A stretch of DNA of 64,000 nt from contig JAFDYU010000015.1 of assembly GCA_018267285.1 (NCBI GenBank), forward strand, positions 144,599-208,598, read 5' to 3'. This stretch comes from Bacteroidota bacterium (GTDB lineage Bacteria > Bacteroidota > Bacteroidia > Cytophagales > Cyclobacteriaceae). Position numbers and translations under genes: made by a program. Positions 44,624-54,729 of this stretch are shown piece by piece (positions within the stretch are counted from its first letter, which is position 1; the number at the start of each line of letters is the position of its first letter). The notes beneath the pieces were generated by a model. The model was not told the origin of the DNA. It did no database searches and worked only from the letters and a program-made list of their open reading frames with translations.

Positions 44624-45828
44624 ACAAGGATTGGAAATATATTCTATACCTCGTTGTGCTTGCGGTGCTCTTCTTGAGCATGTTTCTGACAAAGGATAAA
44701 TCCTACGACTGGACAGTTACGCTGGCGCATAACGATCAAAACCCGTATGGCTCCTATGTGTTAAACGAATTGTGGCATTCGTTCTTGCCGGATATAAAAA
44801 TCGAGCACCGGTTTAAAACGTTTTATGAATTGAAAGATTCGCTGAAGCAAAATGAAACTGTTTTTATACTGGCCGAAAGTTTCAACCCCGATCAAGGAGA
44901 TACGGAAGCACTATTGCAACATGTGAACAAGGGGGGTGTGGCACTGGTATCGGCAAATTATATACTAGGCAAATTTGCCGACACGTTAGGTCTACGCACA
45001 AAAGACTATTTCTTTGAGAAGATAAAAAATATCGTAGACAGAAACGACACCGCAACATTCCGCCTGGCAAACCCAAAACTTGACACCTCCCAACTCTTTT
45101 ACTACAAACGCGGGAACACTCATAATTTTATCGCCAATGCCGATACCTCCGTAAAAAAAATTAAAGGATTAAACCCAACAGTTATTTGCTCAAACGATCA
45201 AGGCCAGCCGGTTACCCTAAAAATCTCACTGGGCAAGGGAATAATTATCATCAACAGTTCCCCGATGATGTTCACCAACATTTATGTATTGAACCACAAC
45301 AACCATCAATTAATTTCATCGCATCTTTCTTACCTACCGAAAAATAAAGTGTACTGGTCGGAATATTACCAACAAGGAAGGATGGAAGCCGCCACACCCT
45401 TGCGCTATATTTTAACCACCGAGCCCTTGCGTTGGGCGTATTACATCGGCATTGCATCAATTTTAATTTTCTTTTTTTTCGAGGCAAAAAGAAAACAACG
45501 TATCATTCCGGTAGTTAAGCCGTTGGCCAACACCTCGCTAGAGTTTGTAGACACCATCAGCAATTTGTATTACGAGAACAACGATCACAAAAGCATTGCA
45601 GCGAAACGGATTTTATTCTTTTACGAGATGCTCCGAACCAGATATAATTTTTCAATGGCCGTAACCAATGCGAATTACGAAACCGCACTGGCGCACAAAA
45701 CCGGAGCCGATACGGAAGTGATACATTGGCTGATAAAAACCATTCGCAGCATAATGAACAAAGAGAAAATTTCGGAAGAAGAATTGTCTGAACTAAATAA
45801 TTTGCTAAACCTATTTTGGAAAAAATAA
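44620..45828 (+). CDS. DUF4350-like protein
   Basis: A 402-residue protein with membrane segments near each end of its first domain (about 5-22 and 265-285). The region between holds a GATase-like fold (LNELWHSFLPDIKIEHRFKT, VFILAESFNPD, GGVALVSANYILGKFADTL). The cytoplasmic tail after KRKQRIIP is helical. This is the DUF4350 pattern found in MoxR clusters; no catalytic residues can be named. ATGA overlap with the DUF4129 gene indicates coupled translation. Confidence 0.8.
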   Translation: MNKDWKYILYLVVLAVLFLSMFLTKDKSYDWTVTLAHNDQNPYGSYVLNELWHSFLPDIKIEHRFKTFYELKDSLKQNETVFILAESFNPDQGDTEALLQHVNKGGVALVSANYILGKFADTLGLRTKDYFFEKIKNIVDRNDTATFRLANPKLDTSQLFYYKRGNTHNFIANADTSVKKIKGLNPTVICSNDQGQPVTLKISLGKGIIIINSSPMMFTNIYVLNHNNHQLISSHLSYLPKNKVYWSEYYQQGRMEAATPLRYILTTEPLRWAYYIGIASILIFFFFEAKRKQRIIPVVKPLANTSLEFVDTISNLYYENNDHKSIAAKRILFFYEMLRTRYNFSMAVTNANYETALAHKTGADTEVIHWLIKTIRSIMNKEKISEEELSELNNLLNLFWKK

Positions 45829-45834
45829 ATTAAA

Positions 45835-46809
45835 ATGGAAAACGAATTTCAATCACGGATCGACCTGGTGTCGTTGAGCGAACAGATAAAAAAGATAAAA
45901 CTCGAAATCGGAAAAGTAATTGTGGGCCAGGAGCTCATGGTGGATTTGCTGATCACAGCTATCCTTTCGGATGGACACGTGCTGATCGAAGGCGTGCCCG
46001 GTGTTGCCAAAACACTTACGGCCAAACTGGTTTCTAAAATCATTTCCATTGATTTTTCGCGTATCCAATTTACACCCGACCTCATGCCATCCGATATTCT
46101 GGGCACTTCGGTGTATAATTTAAAAACTTCCGAGTTTCAATTTAAACCGGGCCCTGTTTTTTCGAACCTGATTTTAATTGACGAGATCAACCGGGCTCCG
46201 GCAAAAACACAATCCGCCCTTTTCGAACTGATGGAAGAACGGCAAGTGACCATCGATGGGCAAACCCACAAAATGAAAAACCCGTACATCGTAATAGCCA
46301 CACAAAACCCCATCGAGCAAGAAGGAACCTACCGCCTCCCCGAAGCACAGCTCGACCGCTTCCTTTTTAAAATTGTAGTTGATTATCCAAATCTTGAAGA
46401 AGAAATAACAATCCTTTTAAAACACCAGGAAAGGCAGGGCGTATTGGCAACTCAGGATGTAAATGCTATTTTATCGGGTGAACAGATTGCAGCCTTGAGG
46501 CAGGCCGCACAGCAAGTACATGCTGAGCCGCACTTGCTGCGCTACATCGCACAGATTGTGGGTGAGACCCGCAACAATCCCATGCTGTTTCTGGGGGCAT
46601 CGCCACGAGCTTCCCTTGCAATACTTTCCAGCGCTAAAGCACACGCCATTATCAATGGCCGTGATTTTGTAAGCCCGGAAGACATTAAGGCTGTAGCTAT
46701 GCCTGCGCTGCGCCATCGTATTGTGCTGAGCCCCGAAAAAGAAATGGAAGGCCTTGGTGCAGACGAAGTGCTGAGCCTGATCATCAATAAAATTGAAGTG
46801 CCCAGGTGA
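45835..46809 (+). CDS. MoxR-family AAA+ ATPase
   Basis: A 324-residue cytoplasmic AAA+ ATPase. Walker A GVPGVAKT (53-60), Walker B LILIDE (112-117), sensor 1 IATQNP and sensor 2 GASPRAS are all intact, and the C-terminal lid follows. MoxR proteins act as chaperone-like ATPases that often need a partner with a von Willebrand A-like domain; the DUF58 protein encoded next is the natural candidate. It lies 6 nt after the DUF4350 gene. Confidence 0.95.
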   Translation: MENEFQSRIDLVSLSEQIKKIKLEIGKVIVGQELMVDLLITAILSDGHVLIEGVPGVAKTLTAKLVSKIISIDFSRIQFTPDLMPSDILGTSVYNLKTSEFQFKPGPVFSNLILIDEINRAPAKTQSALFELMEERQVTIDGQTHKMKNPYIVIATQNPIEQEGTYRLPEAQLDRFLFKIVVDYPNLEEEITILLKHQERQGVLATQDVNAILSGEQIAALRQAAQQVHAEPHLLRYIAQIVGETRNNPMLFLGASPRASLAILSSAKAHAIINGRDFVSPEDIKAVAMPALRHRIVLSPEKEMEGLGADEVLSLIINKIEVPR

Positions 46810-46819
46810 TAGTTACTTC

Positions 46820-48151
46820 ATGAAGCTGTTAAAAGATTTATTTTTAACAAACCGATTGTTTACAGCGATAGGTATCATCCTTTTGCTTTTCATTGTATCT
46901 TTTATTGCGGGTGGTTTATACATCATCCCCGAAATCATTTTCTTTTTTTTGCTCGCAGCATTTTTTGCGGATGTGATTTTACTTTTTGGAAAAACAAAAG
47001 GCATGACGGGCGAACGCACGTTGGCCGATAAACTTTCTAATGGCGATGAAAATGAAATCGTGATTAAGCTGAGGTGCCTGTACCCCTTTAAAGTTTCGCT
47101 ACGTGTGTTTGACGAAACGCCTCATCAATTTCAGCGCAGGGATGTAGAATTTAATTTGAAATTGAAACCGAACGAAACTCAATCGATAAACTATTTTTTG
47201 CGGCCTGTAAAAAGAGGTGAGTATTCTTTCGGAGCCGTAAATAGTTTAGTAACCTCGCCTCTCGGGCTGGCTTCAAGAAAATTTTCGTTCTCTGCCGATA
47301 AAAATGTGCCCGTTTATCCTTCGTATATTCAATTAAGAAAATACGAACTCTTGGCCATCCACAACAGGCTTGCGGAAACAGGCATAAAAAAGATCAGACG
47401 CATCGGGCACAATCAGGAATTTGAACTGATCAAAGAATATACAACCGGTGATGATTTTCGTACGGTAAACTGGGAAGCCACCGCACGCAAGTCTAAGCTG
47501 ATGATCAACCAATATCAAGACGATCGTTCGCAGCAAGTGTATTCGCTCATCGACAAGGGCCGCGCGATGCAAATGCCATTTAACGGAATGAGCTTACTCG
47601 ATTACGCAATTAACGCAAGCTTGGTGATATCCAACGTGGCTATAAAAAAATCGGACCGTGCCGGATTGCTTACGTTTCAGCATCAGATGGGCACTTACCT
47701 AAAAGCCGGAAATCTAAGTAACCAGATGGCCACGATTCAAAAAGTGCTTTTTAACCAGAAAACTGCCTTTTTAGAAACCGACTATTCTGCTTTGTACGCT
47801 TCGGTACGAAGATCTATATCACAACGGAGTTTGTTGTTATTATTTACCAACTTTGAAAGCGTGCAAGGACTAAAAAGACAGTTGCCCTATTTACTTGCAA
47901 TGAATAAATTGCATCTATTAGTGGTGATCTTTTTCGAGAACAGTGAATTAACAGAGTTGATAAATAAAAAAGCAGTGGAACTAAAAGACATGTACCGGCA
48001 GGCCGTAGCCGAAAAATTTTCGTACGACAAAAAGCTTATAGTACAAGAACTGAAGAAGCACGGTGTACAGTGTATCCTTACGCTGCCCGAAAACCTAACC
48101 GTGAACACCATCAACAAATACCTTGAGCTTAAAGCAAGAAACCTGATTTAA
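46820..48151 (+). CDS. DUF58 domain protein (MoxR partner)
   Basis: A 443-residue protein from the ATG at 46820. Two hydrophobic segments (about 15-55) precede a beta-rich region and the DUF58 core: LIKEYTTGDDFRTVNWEATA followed by KLMINQYQDDRSQQVYSLID and KGRAMQM. The C-terminal part is a vWA-like fold; the metal-site motif appears degenerate (DKGRAM in place of DxSxS). It presumably links MoxR to the membrane proteins encoded upstream. The reading frame opens at a TTG within moxR, but the ATG is better. Confidence 0.9.
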   Translation: MKLLKDLFLTNRLFTAIGIILLLFIVSFIAGGLYIIPEIIFFFLLAAFFADVILLFGKTKGMTGERTLADKLSNGDENEIVIKLRCLYPFKVSLRVFDETPHQFQRRDVEFNLKLKPNETQSINYFLRPVKRGEYSFGAVNSLVTSPLGLASRKFSFSADKNVPVYPSYIQLRKYELLAIHNRLAETGIKKIRRIGHNQEFELIKEYTTGDDFRTVNWEATARKSKLMINQYQDDRSQQVYSLIDKGRAMQMPFNGMSLLDYAINASLVISNVAIKKSDRAGLLTFQHQMGTYLKAGNLSNQMATIQKVLFNQKTAFLETDYSALYASVRRSISQRSLLLLFTNFESVQGLKRQLPYLLAMNKLHLLVVIFFENSELTELINKKAVELKDMYRQAVAEKFSYDKKLIVQELKKHGVQCILTLPENLTVNTINKYLELKARNLI

Positions 48152-48173
48152 ATCTGAAAAAAATCACAAACCC

Positions 48174-51100
48174 ATGAAAAAATTTTTACTGCTCGCATTT
48201 AGCTTCTTGAGTTGGGGAGTTTACAGTCAAAACAAAAATCAAAAAATTTTTACGCTACCTGCCGGATCGGACTATGTAAGAGGGCACGTTATGGTGAAAG
48301 TAAAAGATGGATATAAAAGTGAACTGACTGAGATTGCACAGCGAAAGACACAAACCAAGATCAAAAACAGCTCAATACAGTCGATCAAAAGTATTTTGAA
48401 AGGAGAACCCTACCGGAATGCGCGGCTCGGAAAGCAGGCGGTAGATATTTCGAAATATTTCTTGATAGAAGTAGATCCTAATGAAAATATTGAAACAACC
48501 ATAAACAATCTTTATGCAACCGGTTATTTTGAAATTGTTGAGCCGGAATATATCTCTACAATAGATTTAACCCCCAACGATCCAAAAATAGCACAGCAAT
48601 ATTATCTCAACACCATTAAAGCAATTCAGGCTTGGGATATAACGCAGGGCGATACTTCTGTTGTCATAGCAATTGTAGATACCGGGGGCAACCTAACTCA
48701 TGAAGACTTGGCGCCCAACCTATTTAGAAACTGGGCAGAATACCCACCAAACGGTGCTGACGATGATGGCAATGGATTAATCGATGACTATCAAGGCTGG
48801 GATTTTATGGGAAGCGACACATTGAATGCGGTTAAATCAGATTTTGTTGGAGACAATGATCCTTCCATAAATCATATTCCTGCATTGTCTAATGTAGAAG
48901 ATCTGAGCCACGGCACGTGGGTGGGTGGTTGTGCCAGTGCCGCAGCAAATAATAGTAAAGGCATTGCGGGAGTAGGCTACAACACACGACTTATGTTTGT
49001 TAAGCACACGGCCGATAACCAAAGAACAAATAGCCCAGGTTTATACGGCACTATTTTAGGGATAGCCTATGCTGGCGATTTATTTTATCGCCACAATATT
49101 AAAGGGATAATCAATTGTTCTTTCGGAGGATCGGGCAAAAGTCAAATTGTACAAGACCTAATCAATCATGTTGTGCTCGATCAAAATTGCCTTGTCGTGG
49201 CGGCCGGGGGTAACAGCAACAGCAGAGCACCGTCTTACCCTGGTGGGTATGATAATGTTTTGTCGGTGGCCGCAACCGATATAAACGATGTGCGGGCTTC
49301 TTTCAGCAATTATGGAACAACCATAGATTTGGCAGCACCCGGTGTTGGCATTTTTTCTACGCAGTATAACAATACCTATGGCACTGTAGATGGCACTTCG
49401 TTTTCGTCACCCATCACGGCAGGTGCGGCTGCTTTAGTCTGGGCAAAGAACCCCAATTTCACGGCATCGCAAGTGGGAGAACAAGTGAGGGTAAGTGCAG
49501 ATGCCGATGCGCTGTATTCGGCAAATCCTAACTTAGTTCACCAACTGGGTATCGGCAGGCTCGACATCAGCCGCGCGTTGACTTTAAATCTTCCATCCAT
49601 TAGGGCATCCAATCTGAAATTGGTCAACAAAAATGGGTTTTCACCCCTGCCGGGCGATCAAGCCTATCTGACGTTTGATTTTACCAACTACCTGAAGAGC
49701 ACTTCGGGTGGAATTCAGATAGCAGTATCTTCAAAGTCTGCAGCCATTGCTATAACAAAAGGAACAATTACACCCGGGATTATTGCAGAGGGATCAACCC
49801 TTTCAAATTCACTCACTCCATTTGAGTTAAAAATTAATCCTACCACGGTAGAAAACGCCCCGGTCGATTTGATCATCACGTATAGCGATGGGGTGTATTC
49901 AGATTTTCAAGTGATGAGTTTTTATGTTAATCCTTCCTACATAGATGTGAATTCAAACCAGATCAACACCACGGTTACCTCTATCGGCCGGATAGGTTAT
50001 CTGGACATAGAAAGTGCTCCAACGAAAGGCTCAGGCTTTATTTTCAACAACAACCAGATGCTTTTCGAAATGGGATTGATAATGGGCACTTCAGCCGGTT
50101 ATGTGCTTAGTAATACAAGAGGTGCTCTGGTCAATAAAATCCAAACGTTTAACAATGACTTTATCTCAACGGTATCTATAAAGCAAATCGCTCCAGGGGT
50201 AAGATCGTATTCGGAAATCTATGGTGAGTTTTCAGGCCGAATGAATACAGATTACCGAAGCCTTGTGTGGAAAGATTCACCATACGATAAATTTGTAATC
50301 CTTGAATATCAGTTGAGCAACATCAGCAGCGAGGATATCAATAACTTTTATTTCGGTATTTTTTCCGATTGGGATATTTCGGCATCCGGCTCCAATGATG
50401 CCGCGAATTGGGACGCAACCCGAAATCTGGGATATGTTTATCCGGCACAACAGTCGGCTAAACCATACGGGGGTATTCAGGTTTTAACAGGCTCGCCCGC
50501 CTACTATGCCATAGACAACGACAACACCATTAGCGGAAACCCATTTGGTATTTACGATGGATTTACCAACACCGAAAAATTCACTGCTATTTCGGCAGCT
50601 ATAGGCAGCGGCCGCGAACGACTTCAGGCAGGTGTTGGCACAGCCGATGGCAATGACGTTAGCCACGTAGTTTCTTCCGGTCCGTTTAATATCCCTGCGG
50701 GTAAAACCATAACCGTTGCTTTCGCCCTACATGCGGCCGCCAACTTAACCGACATACAAAAATCGGCAAGCTATGCCGACTCCTTATACAACTATACACT
50801 CAAAGCCACCAAACCCGCTGGCGACTCCACAGCCGTGTGCTACAATTCGCCAGCCACATTGAATGCAAGCGGTGCAACAACTATCAAATGGTATAACACA
50901 TTTACCGGAGGGCAGTCTTTCCACACTGGAAACAGCTACACCTCCGGCAACCTGACAAACGACACAACTTTTTATGTTTCCAATGCCGATCAAAATTATG
51001 AGAGTGTGCGAACGGCAGTGAAAGCGACTGTAAAAGCCAATCCTAAAATAATTACATCGGGCTCAACAATTATGTGTGCAGGCGATTCTTTAAAACTATT

Positions 51101-51761
51101 TGTTGCCACGGCCGACTCTACCATCTGGAGTAACGGAGAAAAAACGAACATCATTGAGGCGAAGACAGCAGGCAGCTACTCGGTGCGGGTAAAAGATGTA
51201 ACCTTAAACTGCTCCTCGCAGTCCGATACCGTTTCTATTGTGGTAAACCCAAAACCCACAGCCGATTTTTCGGTAACCGGAATTTTGAAAACAGACACGT
51301 TGATTTCTTTCACCGATCACAGTACCGATGCAACGAACTGGTTTTGGAATTTTGATGACGGCCACAACAGCTCCGATCAAAACCCAACCCATAATTATGA
51401 GGTAATGAAAAATTATGCCGTAACCCTAACCGTAACTGCGGCCAACGGTTGCACGGATACAAAATTGAGTACGATAGCCGTGGTTACAGGAATAGAAGAA
51501 ACCGCAACGGAAAACGTAACGATATATCCCAATCCGGTACACGATCAGCCACTGCAACTAATAATTGAAAGCGATGAAGCACGAAACGCACAAATTGATT
51601 TTACCAACTCGGTGGGTCAAACTGTGCTCTCCCAAGGTGCTTCAGTTGCAGGTCGTACCCAACTCGCTATTCCGGTTTCAGGCCTCACACCCGGGCTTTA
51701 CATCATTCGTGTTAACCTGGGTGGTAAAACTTTTGTGAGGAAATTGATAAAGGCATTCTGA
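48174..51761 (+). CDS. Secreted subtilisin-like protease with PKD domain and T9SS sorting tail
   Basis: A 1195-residue S8 peptidase. Signal peptide to about residue 19; an inhibitor-like propeptide (about 30-130); the catalytic domain (about 145-470) with D169 (IVDTGG), H246 (LSHGTWVGG), oxyanion N347 and S409 (DGTSFSSP), so the triad is complete. Then come beta-sandwich regions, a PKD domain (about 1025-1105, WNFDDGHNSSDQNPTHNY) and a C-terminal type A sorting domain (about 1110-1195, VTIYPNPV to KLIKAF). It should be exported by Sec then the T9SS. It follows DUF58 by 22 nt but is probably an independent function. Confidence 0.93.
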   Translation: MKKFLLLAFSFLSWGVYSQNKNQKIFTLPAGSDYVRGHVMVKVKDGYKSELTEIAQRKTQTKIKNSSIQSIKSILKGEPYRNARLGKQAVDISKYFLIEVDPNENIETTINNLYATGYFEIVEPEYISTIDLTPNDPKIAQQYYLNTIKAIQAWDITQGDTSVVIAIVDTGGNLTHEDLAPNLFRNWAEYPPNGADDDGNGLIDDYQGWDFMGSDTLNAVKSDFVGDNDPSINHIPALSNVEDLSHGTWVGGCASAAANNSKGIAGVGYNTRLMFVKHTADNQRTNSPGLYGTILGIAYAGDLFYRHNIKGIINCSFGGSGKSQIVQDLINHVVLDQNCLVVAAGGNSNSRAPSYPGGYDNVLSVAATDINDVRASFSNYGTTIDLAAPGVGIFSTQYNNTYGTVDGTSFSSPITAGAAALVWAKNPNFTASQVGEQVRVSADADALYSANPNLVHQLGIGRLDISRALTLNLPSIRASNLKLVNKNGFSPLPGDQAYLTFDFTNYLKSTSGGIQIAVSSKSAAIAITKGTITPGIIAEGSTLSNSLTPFELKINPTTVENAPVDLIITYSDGVYSDFQVMSFYVNPSYIDVNSNQINTTVTSIGRIGYLDIESAPTKGSGFIFNNNQMLFEMGLIMGTSAGYVLSNTRGALVNKIQTFNNDFISTVSIKQIAPGVRSYSEIYGEFSGRMNTDYRSLVWKDSPYDKFVILEYQLSNISSEDINNFYFGIFSDWDISASGSNDAANWDATRNLGYVYPAQQSAKPYGGIQVLTGSPAYYAIDNDNTISGNPFGIYDGFTNTEKFTAISAAIGSGRERLQAGVGTADGNDVSHVVSSGPFNIPAGKTITVAFALHAAANLTDIQKSASYADSLYNYTLKATKPAGDSTAVCYNSPATLNASGATTIKWYNTFTGGQSFHTGNSYTSGNLTNDTTFYVSNADQNYESVRTAVKATVKANPKIITSGSTIMCAGDSLKLFVATADSTIWSNGEKTNIIEAKTAGSYSVRVKDVTLNCSSQSDTVSIVVNPKPTADFSVTGILKTDTLISFTDHSTDATNWFWNFDDGHNSSDQNPTHNYEVMKNYAVTLTVTAANGCTDTKLSTIAVVTGIEETATENVTIYPNPVHDQPLQLIIESDEARNAQIDFTNSVGQTVLSQGASVAGRTQLAIPVSGLTPGLYIIRVNLGGKTFVRKLIKAF

Positions 51762-51809
51762 GAATTTATTTTCAGTCAGCAGCAAAAAGCGAATAAAAAT
51801 CGCGAAATC

Positions 51810-51842
51810 TTGGGGATGATTGGAAATGGGGAATTATTTTTG
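51810..51842 (+). promoter_or_regulatory. Promoter for carB
   Basis: TTG (51810-51812), a 22-nt spacer and TATTTTTG (51835-51842), a perfect -7 match. It lies 20 nt before the ATG at 51862 and after the alternative ATG at 51826, so it also decides the start codon. Confidence 0.65.
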
Positions 51843-51861
51843 CCCAATTTATCCAACCACT

Positions 51862-54675
51862 ATGCCCCGCGACAGAAGCATTCGTTCTATTTTGATTATT
51901 GGAAGCGGCCCCATCATTATTGGACAGGCCTGCGAATTCGATTACGCAGGTTCACAAGCATCCAGATCTTTGCGCGAAGAAGGAATTGAAGTAATCCTCA
52001 TCAATTCCAACCCCGCAACCATAATGACTGACAAGGTCACCGCAGACCATGTTTATTTAAAGCCGTTGGAGAAAAAATATATCCGCGAAATTTTAGAGAA
52101 ACATCATGTGGATGCGGTGTTGCCAACCATGGGTGGGCAAACTGCACTTAACCTTTGTATAGAATGTGAGAAAGCAGGGATTTGGGAACACTATGGTGTA
52201 AAAATAATAGGCGTAGACATTAAAGCGATCGAAACCACCGAAGACCGCGAGAAATTCCGGTTGAAGATGAACGAATTGGGCGTGGGCGTTTGCAAAGGCG
52301 CTACGGCCACTTCTTTTTTAGAAGGAAAAGAAATAGCCCAAGAAATCGGCTTCCCGTTAGTGATCCGTCCGTCCTACACGCTCGGTGGTACGGGTGGAGG
52401 TTTTGTAGAAAGGCCGGAAGACTTTGACGAAGCCCTGAACCGGGGGCTGCACGCATCGCCCATTCACGAGGTGCTGGTGGAGCAAAGCATTATGGGCTGG
52501 AAAGAATACGAACTTGAATTGCTCCGCGATGGCATTGGGAACGTAATCATCATTTGCTCAATCGAAAATTTCGACCCGATGGGCATCCACACGGGCGACT
52601 CGATTACCGTTGCCCCCGCCATGACGTTGCCCGACACGGTGTATCAGAAAATGCGCGACCTCGCCATCAAGATGATGAACGGCATCGGCAAGTTTGCCGG
52701 AGGATGCAACGTACAGTTTTCGGTCAACCCAGAAAATGACGACATCATCGGTATCGAAATCAACCCGCGCGTGTCACGCTCGTCTGCACTGGCATCGAAG
52801 GCAACGGGCTATCCAATTGCAAAAATTGCTGCCAAACTTGCCATTGGTTACAATTTGGATGAATTGAAAAATGCCATCACAGGCACCACCACGGCCTACT
52901 TCGAACCCGCTCTGGATTATGTAATCGTGAAAATCCCCCGTTGGAATTTCGACAAGTTTGCAGGTGCCGACCGGAGACTTGGCTTGCAGATGAAATCAGT
53001 AGGCGAAGCCATGGGCATCGGCCGGAATTTTCAGGAAGCGTTGCAAAAAGCTTGTCAGAGTTTGGAGATCAGGCGCAATGGACTGGGTGCGGATGGAAAA
53101 GAGCTGACCAAACAAAATGAATTGCTTCAAAGTTTAGAGCACCCAAGCTGGAACAGGCTCTTCCATATTTACGATGCCATGAAGATTGGCATCCCCATGA
53201 AAACCATTCAAAAGCTTACGAAAATTGATAAATGGTTTTTAGAACAGATCTGGGAATTGATTGAACTGGAAAAAGAGATTGAAAAATACCATCTCGATTC
53301 AATGCCTGCCCAGTTGATGCGCAAAGCAAAAGAGAAAGGTTATGCCGACCGACAGATTGCGCACTTGTTGCAATGCCTGGAGAGCGAAGTACACAACAAG
53401 CGAAGAGAAATGAGCATAAATCGAGTGTACAAATTAGTAGATACGTGTGCTGCCGAATTTGAAGCAAAAACTCCGTATTACTACTCTACTTTCGATGACG
53501 AAAACGAATCGGTTGTTTCGAACAAGAAAAAAATTATTGTTCTGGGTTCGGGCCCCAACCGCATAGGCCAAGGAATTGAATTTGATTATTCCTGTGTGCA
53601 CGGTGTTCTGGCAGCCAAAGAATTGGGCTACGAAACCATCATGATCAACTGCAACCCCGAAACCGTTTCAACCGATTTCGATATTGCCGACAAACTTTAT
53701 TTCGAGCCCGTGTTTTGGGAACACCTGTGGGATATCGTTCAGCACGAAAAGCCGGTTGGGGTTATCGTGCAGTTGGGCGGCCAAACTGCACTGAAGCTTT
53801 CCGAGAAACTACACAAGTACGGAATAAAAATTTTGGGCACCTCGTTCGAAGCACTCGATCTGGCCGAAGACCGTGGAAGTTTTTCTTCGTTGCTGAAAGA
53901 GTTGAATATTCCTTACCCTGAGTTTGGTGTTGCCACCGATGCCGATGAAGCACTCGAAGTATCGAAAAGCATTGGCTTTCCGTTGCTGGTGCGGCCTTCG
54001 TACGTGTTGGGCGGGCAGAGCATGAAAATTGTGATCAACGAGCAAGAGCTCGAAGCGCACATCATCGACATTTGGAAACACCTGCCGCAAAACAAAGTGC
54101 TGCTCGATCATTTTCTCGATGGCGCCATTGAAGCCGAAGCCGATGCCATCTGCGATGGCGAAGTGGTGTACATCATCGGCATTATGCAGCACATCGAGCC
54201 GGCCGGCATACACTCGGGCGACTCCTACGCGGTGTTGCCGCCTTACAACCTGGGTGATTTTGTAATCAAACAAATAGAAAGTTATACCAAACGCATTGCC
54301 GTTGCACTCAAAACAGTGGGCTTGATCAACATTCAGTTTGCCATCAAGAACGACAAAGTGTACATCATCGAAGCCAACCCGCGTGCCTCGCGCACGGTGC
54401 CCTTTATATGCAAAGCGTATGACGAGCCGTATGTAAACTACGCCACGAAAGTGATGCTGGGCGACAAAAAATTAAAAGACTTTACGTTTAACCCAACCAA
54501 GAAAGGTTACGCCATAAAAGTGCCCGTGTTTTCGTACAGCAAATTTCCCGAAGTGCAGAAGGAACTTGGTCCCGAAATGAAATCTACGGGCGAAGCCATC
54601 TACTTCATCGATGATTTGATGGACGATTACTTTATGCAGATTTATTCCGAAAGGAATTTGTATTTGAGCCGATGA
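51862..54675 (+). CDS. carB: Carbamoyl-phosphate synthase large subunit lacking the allosteric domain
   Basis: Makes carbamoyl phosphate for pyrimidine and arginine synthesis. From MPRDRSIRSILIIGSGPIII (ATG 51862) it has 937 residues. Both ATP-grasp halves are complete: GQACEFDYAGSQ, LVIRPSYTLGGTGGGFVE and IEINPRVSRSSALASKATGYP in the first; GSGPNRIGQGIEFDYSCVH, LLVRPSYVLGGQSM and IIEANPRASRTVPF in the second. It ends YSERNLYLSR, where E. coli CarB goes on for about 130 residues of MGS-like regulatory domain. No frameshift or remnant follows. carA is not adjacent. Confidence 0.95.
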   Translation: MPRDRSIRSILIIGSGPIIIGQACEFDYAGSQASRSLREEGIEVILINSNPATIMTDKVTADHVYLKPLEKKYIREILEKHHVDAVLPTMGGQTALNLCIECEKAGIWEHYGVKIIGVDIKAIETTEDREKFRLKMNELGVGVCKGATATSFLEGKEIAQEIGFPLVIRPSYTLGGTGGGFVERPEDFDEALNRGLHASPIHEVLVEQSIMGWKEYELELLRDGIGNVIIICSIENFDPMGIHTGDSITVAPAMTLPDTVYQKMRDLAIKMMNGIGKFAGGCNVQFSVNPENDDIIGIEINPRVSRSSALASKATGYPIAKIAAKLAIGYNLDELKNAITGTTTAYFEPALDYVIVKIPRWNFDKFAGADRRLGLQMKSVGEAMGIGRNFQEALQKACQSLEIRRNGLGADGKELTKQNELLQSLEHPSWNRLFHIYDAMKIGIPMKTIQKLTKIDKWFLEQIWELIELEKEIEKYHLDSMPAQLMRKAKEKGYADRQIAHLLQCLESEVHNKRREMSINRVYKLVDTCAAEFEAKTPYYYSTFDDENESVVSNKKKIIVLGSGPNRIGQGIEFDYSCVHGVLAAKELGYETIMINCNPETVSTDFDIADKLYFEPVFWEHLWDIVQHEKPVGVIVQLGGQTALKLSEKLHKYGIKILGTSFEALDLAEDRGSFSSLLKELNIPYPEFGVATDADEALEVSKSIGFPLLVRPSYVLGGQSMKIVINEQELEAHIIDIWKHLPQNKVLLDHFLDGAIEAEADAICDGEVVYIIGIMQHIEPAGIHSGDSYAVLPPYNLGDFVIKQIESYTKRIAVALKTVGLINIQFAIKNDKVYIIEANPRASRTVPFICKAYDEPYVNYATKVMLGDKKLKDFTFNPTKKGYAIKVPVFSYSKFPEVQKELGPEMKSTGEAIYFIDDLMDDYFMQIYSERNLYLSR

Positions 54676-54729
54676 TGAATTCGCTGATTGCTACAATCAA
54701 TCGTTAAAAAAATATAAGGCTATATTGTG

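Noticed and set aside
48174-51761. Subtilase as a member of the MoxR cluster
   Set aside because: It follows closely, but its T9SS sorting tail marks it as secreted cargo, and nothing in the sequence ties it to the cytoplasmic ATPase.
53715-54273. Long antisense frames inside carB
   Set aside because: CarB motifs run through this segment without interruption, so the frames are by-products of its composition.
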